Shown here: one piece after another, positions 32,609 to 40,275 of the stretch
Position numbering within the stretch: the first letter of the stretch is position 1
Layout: each line of letters starts with the position of its first letter
Source of the DNA: Nitrospira sp.
GTDB taxonomy: Bacteria; Nitrospirota; Nitrospiria; Nitrospirales; Nitrospiraceae
NCBI GenBank assembly: GCA_013140455.1
Contig: JABFSU010000017.1
Span: forward strand, 1-64,000
Direction of reading: 5' to 3'
Length of the DNA stretch: 64,000 bases
The notes under the pieces: model-generated
Seen by the model: only the letters and a program-made list of their open reading frames with translations
What the model was told of the DNA's origin: nothing
Database searches by the model: none
Made by a program: the position numbers and the translations under genes

Positions 32609-34444
32609 ATGATTCGCGAAGGCCTAAAAAACACGTATCGTCATATTCTGATCCTGGAGTCCAGGGATTGGTGGCCAAGCTGTCGAAATCAGTTTGATCC
32701 CGCGCATGACCTGGTGCTGACCTATGATTTCGGGCTTCGGCAGGAGGTGGAGCGCTTGGGCGGACAAGCGTTATACATTGACCATCTCCTGAGCCAGGCG
32801 GTCATGCAGGAAAACAATTTCCTGGCCTACCGGTTTTTTCGCGACTGGCATTTGGATCAAACTGGGGCAGATATCTTCACTTATCAGGGAGTTCCATTCG
32901 GCTTGGCTTTTCGCCTTGAGATTTGGAACGACTTCATCTTTTACGTCCGCAATCGAATCTCTCTCGAGCAGCTCAAGGGGCTGAATGCGGAGCAGCTGTT
33001 TGTGGGGACTCGGCTTGGACTTGTTGAGGACATTCTCGTGGAAATCGGGCTGCCGTTCTCTCCGGTTGCCCCAAGTGGCACTGGGGGACAGACGGCGTAT
33101 TTCTTTCCCATTCATCGCTGGATGGATGAGCGGATACGCCATCGGAGCCTCAAACACCACTTTCGTGATTTTGTCACGGCTTGTCAGGGCATCGTCATGG
33201 CGTGGATTGATCGAGTCTTTTGCCGGCAAGAAAAACCAGCCGTCTTTATCCAGGAATATTATCCGACTCGTGATGTGGTGCAGCGTCTGAAAACCGATGG
33301 CCGTGTCAGACTCGTGCTCGCGCACTTCTCTTGGGCCGCCGGATGGGTCAAGTATCTCGCTGAGCGCCCTATCCCCGTATGGGGAAGACTGAAGAAGTTT
33401 CAGAATGAGGCAGATCGTTTGATGCAAGCATTTCGCGAGAGGCGTACGGCAAGCTTGATATTGACGGGCAAGGTCGACGTCACGGCTAACGTGTACAGAA
33501 TTATTGAAGAGCGAGTTTCCAGCCGCGTCACGGAATACCTGCGCGCATTGGATCGCGTGATTCGCTATCTGCTGCGCAGTCCGGTCAAGCTGACGGTGTT
33601 GATCGCAAATCTCGGGCAGATCGCCACCTTGGTGGATTGTGTGTCACGAGCCCGAGGTATTCCCAGATATTTGATCATCAACGGCTGGATGTCAGGCGAC
33701 TTTTTGGATGAGAGTAAATACGCGACCGTCATCAATGCCTACTCCAGCAGTATTCGTGAACATTACTATCGCGGGATGGACAATATTGTCTGTCTCGGTG
33801 ATCCGCGGATGGATCACTACGTGCGGGATTGCCCGCCACGTCTCCTCAATAGAGAGAGTCCGACCGTCACGATTGGAACATCGGCGCACAGCATTATCGA
33901 TTTGAATTCCTACCTCGCGGTGGAGTTTGACTTCATGAACGATGTGTTGTCGGCCTTGCGGATCGTGAAGGAGCAAGGCGTCAATCTGCGCATTGTCCTC
34001 AAGGTGAGGTCGAATGGCTACCGCGAACAGTATCGCGCCTTTACGGATGAATTGTTCCCCGGGATGGTCGATGAGATTCTGGACACGGTGCCGATTAGTT
34101 CCGTGCTGGCGAGGACCGACTTTTACATTTCCCTCTATTCTCAGACTCTTTTCGAGGCGTCCTGTCTGGGAATTCCCTGCCTCTATTATAAGAATGATCG
34201 GGAGGTTCTGGATCCTCCGTTCGATGGCAAATCTGAGCTTGTCACCGTCGATAGTGTCGGTGCGCTCGTGACCGCGTTTGCCGATTTCCGTTCCGGCCAT
34301 GAGCGCTTCGATCCATTCTTGAAGCGCGCAGTGATGGAGCGATATATCGGGCCTCTTGACGGGGGCAACCTCGAACGAAACGTGGCCTTCATCTATGAGC
34401 TTCTCTTGCAGGATCAACAGGATCAAACGAGGAACGGGGCATGA
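32609..34444 (+). CDS. Large putative surface-carbohydrate transferase, GT-B-like, unclassified
   Basis: 611 residues, with no family I can name. The C-terminal half (about 350-600) looks like the GT-B type seen in polysaccharide transferases: LIINGWMSG, then [11 protein letters not shown], a VLKVRSNG region, and a late [13 protein letters not shown] segment, as in enzymes where the nucleotide-sugar binding Glu precedes a GIPC motif. The N-terminal ~300 residues ([26 protein letters not shown]) may bind the acceptor. It is followed at once, with an ATGA overlap, by a hexapeptide acyltransferase. It resembles the gene at 8071-9438 in overall plan but not closely. A role as a transferase for an unusual sugar is inferred. 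Confidence 0.5.
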   Translation: MIREGLKNTYRHILILESRDWWPSCRNQFDPAHDLVLTYDFGLRQEVERLGGQALYIDHLLSQAVMQENNFLAYRFFRDWHLDQTGADIFTYQGVPFGLAFRLEIWNDFIFYVRNRISLEQLKGLNAEQLFVGTRLGLVEDILVEIGLPFSPVAPSGTGGQTAYFFPIHRWMDERIRHRSLKHHFRDFVTACQGIVMAWIDRVFCRQEKPAVFIQEYYPTRDVVQRLKTDGRVRLVLAHFSWAAGWVKYLAERPIPVWGRLKKFQNEADRLMQAFRERRTASLILTGKVDVTANVYRIIEERVSSRVTEYLRALDRVIRYLLRSPVKLTVLIANLGQIATLVDCVSRARGIPRYLIINGWMSGDFLDESKYATVINAYSSSIREHYYRGMDNIVCLGDPRMDHYVRDCPPRLLNRESPTVTIGTSAHSIIDLNSYLAVEFDFMNDVLSALRIVKEQGVNLRIVLKVRSNGYREQYRAFTDELFPGMVDEILDTVPISSVLARTDFYISLYSQTLFEASCLGIPCLYYKNDREVLDPPFDGKSELVTVDSVGALVTAFADFRSGHERFDPFLKRAVMERYIGPLDGGNLERNVAFIYELLLQDQQDQTRNGA

Positions 34445-35103
34445 TCCCAGGCCTCGATCTAGTTAGGCGAGTGCTTTCCGAGTATCGGGTACGCAACCGC
34501 TTCCCTCGAAGTGTGATTCACCGAGGGGCCATGGTGGATCAGGAGAGTTGGCTGGGGGAGTTTTCCGTACTGTTCAGCGACGTGACATTACAGGACTCGC
34601 GTGTGGGGGCCTATAGCTATGTGCAGGCTGGTTCGGTCATCTGCAATGCGGACATCGGTGCGTTCTGTTCGATCGCCGGGAATGTGAGCATAGGTCTCGC
34701 GGCGCATCCAACCTCGATGGTGAGCACCAGTCCTGTGTTCTACGATAGCGCGCAGCCTTTGCCGAAGTTTTTCGTCAGGAATCGACTGTTTCCACACAAT
34801 CTTCCTAAAACGTCTATTGAGGCCGATGTCTGGATTGGTCAGGGAGTGCTGATCAAGGCCGGCACCAGGATTGGAGTCGGTGCTGTGATCGGTGCCGGTG
34901 CGATTGTGACAAAGGATATTCCCCCCTATGTGATTGCCGCTGGTAATCCGTGCCGACCGATCCGCCCCCGATTCTCAGAGAGTATTTCCCAAAGACTACT
35001 TGATTCACGATGGTGGGAACTCAGTGAGGCGGAGCTGGAGAAGCTCGCCGCATTGTTTGTCGACCCCGAGTCCTTTCTCGCGGCGCTGGAGTCTTGCAAG
35101 TGA
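34441..35103 (+). CDS. Left-handed beta-helix (hexapeptide) sugar O-acyltransferase, CatB-like
   Basis: 220 residues. Repeated hexapeptide turns (about 30-170) with a HPTSMVST segment and [16 protein letters not shown], then [16 protein letters not shown], as in acetyltransferases of the CatB/WbbJ type. It would acetylate (or otherwise acylate) a sugar or sugar chain from an acyl-CoA donor. It starts by an ATGA overlap with the upstream transferase. A second, different hexapeptide gene overlaps its end (GTGA), so the pair may add two acyl groups. Confidence 0.82.
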   Translation: MIPGLDLVRRVLSEYRVRNRFPRSVIHRGAMVDQESWLGEFSVLFSDVTLQDSRVGAYSYVQAGSVICNADIGAFCSIAGNVSIGLAAHPTSMVSTSPVFYDSAQPLPKFFVRNRLFPHNLPKTSIEADVWIGQGVLIKAGTRIGVGAVIGAGAIVTKDIPPYVIAAGNPCRPIRPRFSESISQRLLDSRWWELSEAELEKLAALFVDPESFLAALESCK

Positions 35104-35696
35104 TTCCATATGGTTCCCGCTTCTTTTCCAAGCTTGGCAGGATATGGTTCTGGCTTTATTTCCGGTCTGCGTTCCGTGTGCTTGGGAAAGAGGCGTTTAT
35201 GTATCGTCCCTTTCGAATCGATGGTCCGGAGGGGATCGAGCTCGGAGCGGCGGCTACCATACAACGTGGCAGCTGGTTGTACTGTGTCGGGCTTGAAGGG
35301 ATTCCTGCGTCCCTGAGGATCGGTAAGGGGTGCGTCCTGGGCTACAACAATCACATCACTGCAGTGCGTGATGTAGTGATTGGGGACCATGTCCTTACCG
35401 CGAACAATGTCTATATTTCAGACAACCTTCATGAGTATGAGGACATTTCCCGCCCTATCGTGCATCAGCCGGTTCGATTCAACCGAGGGGTCTCTATCGG
35501 AGACGGTTCTTGGATCGGCGAGAATGTCAGCATTCTTGGCGCTCGGATTGGGAAAAATTGCGTGATCGGGGCGAACGCGGTAGTCACTCATGATATTCCA
35601 GACTATTCCGTGGCCGTGGGTGTTCCTGCCGTTGTGATCAGAGCATTTGATCCGCAGTTGCGACGATGGGTCGCCTGCCCACGGGCTCACGCATAA
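35100..35696 (+). CDS. Hexapeptide sugar acyltransferase (second copy)
   Basis: About 198 residues of left-handed beta-helix repeats, with [40 protein letters not shown] and [17 protein letters not shown], typical of O-acetyltransferases such as WcaF. The start was set at the GTG that overlaps the upstream stop (GTGA); TTG 35094 is possible. It is different in sequence from its neighbour, so it is not a recent duplication. The acceptor is unknown. Confidence 0.8.
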   Translation: MIPYGSRFFSKLGRIWFWLYFRSAFRVLGKEAFMYRPFRIDGPEGIELGAAATIQRGSWLYCVGLEGIPASLRIGKGCVLGYNNHITAVRDVVIGDHVLTANNVYISDNLHEYEDISRPIVHQPVRFNRGVSIGDGSWIGENVSILGARIGKNCVIGANAVVTHDIPDYSVAVGVPAVVIRAFDPQLRRWVACPRAHA

Positions 35697-35709
35697 TCCC
35701 GGAAACGAT

Positions 35710-36846
35710 ATGGCACAAAATATTTTGATTACCGGTGGCGCTGGTTTTATCGGGTCCAAGTTATCCCTTCGCCTGCTTGCCAAAGGGCACCATGTGCGGG
35801 TACTCGATACCCTCTCCGCTCAAATTCATGGGGCCGATGCGGAGACCTCGGCGCTGTTTCGTTCAATTCAAGGCAAGGTCGAGTTTTTCCGCGGCAGCGT
35901 CACAAACCGTGAAGATCTGATGAAGGTCCTGCCGGGAGTGGATACGGTTGTGCATCTGGCCGCAGAAACAGGGACCGGGCAATCGATGTACGCCATTCGA
36001 CACTACTCCGATGTCAACATCGGGGGGACGGCATTGCTGCTGGATGTGATTGCCAACGAACCTGTTCCTGTCCGCAAGATTGTTGTGGCTTCTTCGCGTG
36101 CCGTCTATGGAGAAGGGAAGTACGAGTGCGTGGAGCATGGGTATGTGTTTCCCCTGTCACGTTCTGCCCGGGATATGGCAAGGGGTGATTTTGACGTCCA
36201 TTGTCCCGTGTGTGGCGTGCCGGCTCGGATGGTCTGTACGGATGAGGAATCGCCTGTTCGCCCCGCTTCCGTATATGGAATCACCAAATTGACTCAGGAA
36301 CAATTGGTTCTTACCGTTGGCAAGGCGCTCGGGGTTTCCGCCATCGCGTTTCGCTACCAGAACGTCTATGGGCCGGGCCAGTCACTTTCCAATCCGTACA
36401 CCGGCATTCTGTCCGTGTTCTCAACAAGAATTCGGAACGGAGGGAACATCAACATTTTTGAAGACGGCAAGGAAAGCAGAGATTTCGTATTCATCGACGA
36501 CGTGGTCTCGGCGACAGTGCAGGGCATTGAGCATGAGGCGCCGGTGGTGGATGCGTTCAATGTTGGATCTGGTAAGGCCACCGACGTAGGGACTATGGCT
36601 CAGATGCTGCAGCACAACTTGGGAAAGACGGTGCCGGTTGCGGTCTCCGGGCAGTTTCGGATCGGAGACATTCGTCACAATGTGGCGGACCTTAGGAAGG
36701 TGCGGGCTGCCTTTGGATTTGAGCCGGTGGTCTCCATCGAAGCCGGTCTTCGTCTGTTCACCGAGTGGGTGGGCAGTGAACGAGTTCAGGAAGATCGTTA
36801 TGAAGAGAGCCTGAGAGAGCTCGGCGCCAAAGGACTGCTGAAGTGA
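35710..36846 (+). CDS. NAD-dependent epimerase, dTDP-L-rhamnose 4-epimerase-like
   Basis: 378 residues, extended [11 protein letters not shown] (about 8-15), ASSRAVYGEG, and SVYGITK in place of the usual YxxxK. Between them is an insertion with HCPVCG and a further Cys in MVCTDEE, which resembles a metal-binding knuckle and is typical of dTDP-L-rhamnose 4-epimerases (product 6-deoxy-L-talose). Such enzymes could use the dTDP-sugars from the rmlA/rmlB/rmlD genes at 56674-59275. The ATG at 35710 begins the MAQNILITGG N terminus; the long upstream frame is not needed. It overlaps the next GT2 gene (GTGA). Confidence 0.75.
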   Translation: MAQNILITGGAGFIGSKLSLRLLAKGHHVRVLDTLSAQIHGADAETSALFRSIQGKVEFFRGSVTNREDLMKVLPGVDTVVHLAAETGTGQSMYAIRHYSDVNIGGTALLLDVIANEPVPVRKIVVASSRAVYGEGKYECVEHGYVFPLSRSARDMARGDFDVHCPVCGVPARMVCTDEESPVRPASVYGITKLTQEQLVLTVGKALGVSAIAFRYQNVYGPGQSLSNPYTGILSVFSTRIRNGGNINIFEDGKESRDFVFIDDVVSATVQGIEHEAPVVDAFNVGSGKATDVGTMAQMLQHNLGKTVPVAVSGQFRIGDIRHNVADLRKVRAAFGFEPVVSIEAGLRLFTEWVGSERVQEDRYEESLRELGAKGLLK

Positions 36847-37832
36847 GCCGTTCCGTGAAACCAGGTTGGGTAACGGCGGTCGTGGCCAGCTATAACCACG
36901 CTGAGTTCCTCGCGCAGCGGATGGACACCTTGCTTGCCCAGACGTATGAGAATCTAGAGATTCTGGTCATTGATGATTGCTCGACCGACCATAGTCTCGA
37001 AGTCCTTCGCCGGTATCAGTCTCATTCGAATGTCACTCTAATCGTGCGGGAAGTGAATGGGGGCTGGGCGGCGGTGAGCAATCAGGGCCTTGACATGGCG
37101 ACGGGAGAGTTCGTCATTTTTGCCAATTGCGATGACGCGTGCGATTCCCAAATGATTCAGCGTCTGGTCGACGCAATGACCGGCAATCCCACGGCCGGCA
37201 TCGCGTTTTGCCGCAGCCTGCTGGTTGACGAACACGATACGGTATTGGGGGATGACTTTGTCATACGGGAACCGTCTTTTCGTGCCAGATGTGCGACCGA
37301 TACACTGTTGACCGGTTCGGAAATGGGCCGGTTTCTGCTGCATTCGTGCGTGATTCCAAATTTGAGTGCGGCGCTGATTCGAAAAGCCTGCTTTTCGCTG
37401 GTCGGAAATCTCTCGCCGTCCTATCGTGTCTGCTGTGACTGGGATCTGTATTTCAGGATCGTGGCCCACTACGATGTGGTCTATGTCTCGAAGGCATTGA
37501 ACAAGTTCCGGCAACACCACGCCACGATTCGCAGTACCACCAAGGAACGAGTGATTTACGAAGAGTACTTCCGGCTCCTGCTCGGCCAGATTGGGGTATT
37601 GGACCTTACCTTCCGTGAGCGGTGCCGCTTCCGGTTGCACGTCATGTATTTATGGGCGATGCACCTGCTCGCTCCCTCGCTGAACGGGTTGCGAAATTTC
37701 CCGTATCACCTGCGGCGGGTAGTCGCCTTGGACCCGTTCGCTACTCTCTTCCTGTTGCCCGGTCTGCTAATCCGTATGGCTATTCTAGGCGCCAAGGCCT
37801 TCCCGCTGCAGGCCAAATCAGGATGCGCGTGA
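36843..37832 (+). CDS. Glycosyltransferase family 2
   Basis: 329 residues with a GT-A domain: TAVVASYNHAEF, VIDDCSTD and a FANCDDACDS region that supplies the metal-binding Asp residues. The last 60 residues have a hydrophobic stretch (VVALDPFATLFLLPGLLIRMAIL) that may associate with the membrane. It probably adds a sugar to the lipid-linked repeat unit. Coupled to the epimerase by GTGA. The sugar is not predictable. Confidence 0.83.
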   Translation: MSRSVKPGWVTAVVASYNHAEFLAQRMDTLLAQTYENLEILVIDDCSTDHSLEVLRRYQSHSNVTLIVREVNGGWAAVSNQGLDMATGEFVIFANCDDACDSQMIQRLVDAMTGNPTAGIAFCRSLLVDEHDTVLGDDFVIREPSFRARCATDTLLTGSEMGRFLLHSCVIPNLSAALIRKACFSLVGNLSPSYRVCCDWDLYFRIVAHYDVVYVSKALNKFRQHHATIRSTTKERVIYEEYFRLLLGQIGVLDLTFRERCRFRLHVMYLWAMHLLAPSLNGLRNFPYHLRRVVALDPFATLFLLPGLLIRMAILGAKAFPLQAKSGCA

Positions 37833-37908
37833 GGGCAAGGTGTTGGTGCAGGGATAAGGAGCACGAATGAGCAGCCTGGGTACTAAGGCGGTTTCCCTAC
37901 GATCTCGA

Positions 37909-37941
37909 CGTCACATGGTTCGGAGAGAGAGCAATGTGACG
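37909..37941. other. 8-base inverted repeat between two GT2 genes
   Basis: CGTCACAT (37909-37916) and ATGTGACG (37934-37941) form perfect 8-base arms around a 17-base centre, in the 141-base gap before the next GT2 gene. No T run follows the second arm, so it is not a clear terminator. It could be an operator-like site or a hairpin. A chance occurrence cannot be excluded. Confidence 0.25.
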
Positions 37942-37973
37942 GGCCTTATGGATTTTCATACTCAGACTCCCCT

Positions 37974-38909
37974 GTGACGAAGCACATTGTAAACCCGCTC
38001 GTATCGGTCATCGTTCCGACATACAACCGTGAAAAACAGTTGCGACGATGTCTTGATTCGCTGGTCGCGCAAACTCTCGGAGAGTTTGAAGTGGTCGTGT
38101 GCGATGACGGGTCGACGGACAAGACCGCGACGGTAGTCGAAGACTATGTCTCAGTCCTTGATATTACCTATGACTATGCTGAGAATTTCGGCGGTCCGGC
38201 GCGACCTCGCAATCGAGGCGTGAGGTTGGCCAGGGCTGCGTATGTGGCCTTTCTTGATTCGGATGATTGGTGGGCACCGGCGAAGTTGGAACGGAGTGTG
38301 TGTGCTCTCAATGCCGGAGCTGACGTCGTTTTCCATGATCTATGGAATGTCCTGTCCGAGGATCAGAAGGTGTTCAAATCCCGACTGAGGACCAGTCGAC
38401 CTGTTCCGCCGATGCTGGAGAGTTTGCTTTGCTCCGCCCATTCAATACCCAACTCGAGTATTGTTGTGAGGCGCGGCACTCTGCGGATGATAGGGGGGAT
38501 ATGCGAAGACAGGGAGCTCATTGCGGTTGAGGATCTTGACATGTTGCTTCGTCTCTCAAAGGTCACGGAGAAATTCGTCAAGATTCCCGAGTGTCTGGGC
38601 TATTACTGGAACGGGGGAGGAAATATTTCCAGGGCATCCTCGGAGCAGATTCGTCGAATTGAAGCGGTGTATGCCCGTCACCTGCCTAGCCTGGACGAGT
38701 CTGGCAGGCTGAGGGCCGAGGCGTTGCGGGCCTATCGAGTCGGTCGCATCGCACAACTCCACGGGGACTGGAAGGTGGCAGCGCCTGCTTTACGGACCGC
38801 TCTCCGTGGGCGTCTTGATCTGCCCTATAAACTGAAAGCTGTGTGGTTGCTTTCGGTGCAACGGGTGCGGGCTCTGCTTCACGGCGATAACGCGGAGTCA
38901 ACAACTTGA
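37974..38909 (+). CDS. Glycosyltransferase family 2
   Basis: 311 residues. GT-A features are SVIVPTYNREKQL (near residue 10), VCDDGSTD and LDSDDWW (about 88-94), the donor and metal-binding region; the Glu-rich VEDLDMLLR segment around residue 185 is typical of the acceptor/catalytic side. GTG is the start; there is no overlap upstream. The enzyme probably transfers a sugar in repeat-unit synthesis. Confidence 0.85.
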   Translation: MTKHIVNPLVSVIVPTYNREKQLRRCLDSLVAQTLGEFEVVVCDDGSTDKTATVVEDYVSVLDITYDYAENFGGPARPRNRGVRLARAAYVAFLDSDDWWAPAKLERSVCALNAGADVVFHDLWNVLSEDQKVFKSRLRTSRPVPPMLESLLCSAHSIPNSSIVVRRGTLRMIGGICEDRELIAVEDLDMLLRLSKVTEKFVKIPECLGYYWNGGGNISRASSEQIRRIEAVYARHLPSLDESGRLRAEALRAYRVGRIAQLHGDWKVAAPALRTALRGRLDLPYKLKAVWLLSVQRVRALLHGDNAESTT

Positions 38910-39134
38910 ACGGCTACGTACTCCCACGCTTCCAGGTCTCTGCTGCTCGATCTACAGGGATCTCGCGGTTCCGCCGAAATCCTCTCACGTGCAGATTCTA
39001 GCGATAGTTAGAGCTGAGAACTCTCTTCATTCTTCCGCGTGGGATTAGCCGGGGTGAAGGGGATTTTCTTTGTGTTTTCTTGTTCAGCTTTTCGACGGCC
39101 GCCAAGCCAGCCCTAATTCCTTCCCCTCCAAAGC

Positions 39135-40070
39135 ATGCAGATTTCTGTCGTCATCCCTGTGCTGAACGAAGAGTCGGCCTTGCCTGGCCTGCTGGAAGCC
39201 TTGCTGAATCAGACGAGGCCGCCGGAGGAGATTTTAGTCATTGATGCCGATTCAACCGACGGATCGATGAACATCGTTCGCGAGTGGGGCCGGAAAGATC
39301 AGAGAGTTCGTTATCTGAAAGGGCGGCGCGGCGGGTGTGGGATCGGACGGAATATCGGAATTCAGGCGGCTGCCTGTGAATGGATCGTCATTCTCGATTG
39401 TGGAATGATTCCCATTCGCTCCTGGCTAGAGAGTCTGGAGGAAACTCAACAGCGGGCCGGAGTTCACGCGGTGTTCGGGACCTGCCTCTATCAGCCGGTG
39501 TCAGCCTTCCAAAAAGCCCTCTGTGCGGTCGCGTGGGGGAGTCGGCCGGTTCCGGTTGTGCCCTGCTCGTTGTTTCACCGGTCGGTATTCAATTCCGTCG
39601 GGCTATTTCGTGAAGATCTTGAGGCAGTGGAAGACCGAGAATGGACCAAGCGGTTCCTTGAACACTTCACCTCCCGATGTGTGATGGACGATGCGGTGAC
39701 GCCGCATTATGACGTTCCCGGAGACATCGGAGCTGTCTACGGGAAATGGTTTCGGTACTCCCGTTGCGTTGTCCGTGCCGGAGTTCTGGGAGATGCACAG
39801 GCCGTATACTTTCTTGGGATACCCCTGGCGATCATGGCAGCCGCCTATTCGTGGAAGGTGGCCGCAGGGCTGATCATTCTGTACGCCGGCCTTCGCGGGA
39901 TTGTGATGCCCATCAGAAAAGGAGTGTCATTTGTTTGGCTTATTGAGCCTGCGAATTTTGTCAGGATTTTGACGATCGCGAGCGTAATTGATGTGGCAAA
40001 AGCTTTGGGGTTTGCGGTGGAGCGGTACCACATGATTCGAAGAATAGGATTTTGGCAGGATCGCAGTTGA
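39135..40070 (+). CDS. Glycosyltransferase family 2 with C-terminal membrane segments
   Basis: 311 residues. N-terminal GT-A domain with QISVVIPVLNEESAL (2-16), IDADSTDGS and a late AVEDREW motif. The last ~90 residues contain two hydrophobic segments (AVYFLGIPLAIMAAAYS and AGLIILYAGLRGIVM) that would anchor it in the inner membrane. Similar proteins act on undecaprenyl-linked acceptors. It follows a 225-base gap without clear features and precedes the polymerase/flippase fusion. The donor is unknown. Confidence 0.83.
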   Translation: MQISVVIPVLNEESALPGLLEALLNQTRPPEEILVIDADSTDGSMNIVREWGRKDQRVRYLKGRRGGCGIGRNIGIQAAACEWIVILDCGMIPIRSWLESLEETQQRAGVHAVFGTCLYQPVSAFQKALCAVAWGSRPVPVVPCSLFHRSVFNSVGLFREDLEAVEDREWTKRFLEHFTSRCVMDDAVTPHYDVPGDIGAVYGKWFRYSRCVVRAGVLGDAQAVYFLGIPLAIMAAAYSWKVAAGLIILYAGLRGIVMPIRKGVSFVWLIEPANFVRILTIASVIDVAKALGFAVERYHMIRRIGFWQDRS

Positions 40071-40275
40071 TGTGGGGCCCGATCAATGCCTAATTATCGG
40101 CCTACGGATTCTCTTCGCAGCAAACTCAGAGAGCGCTCTCGTCGCGTGAATTTTGTCTCACATCGTTTGAGGTCTAGTGCAATGATTCGGCAATGGCTCG
40201 GTTTTTGCTGTGGTGCTTGGCAGGCATTGCAAGCATCTCAATCTGTCGCAGGAACGACAGCAGCAAGAACTAGCT

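Noticed and set aside
33692-34426. 244-codon frame on the - strand
   Set aside because: Antisense to the 611-residue transferase, with no recognisable motif.
38923-39043. 7-8 base inverted repeat arms about 107 bases apart in the gap before a GT2 gene
   Set aside because: Arms are too far apart and short; likely chance.
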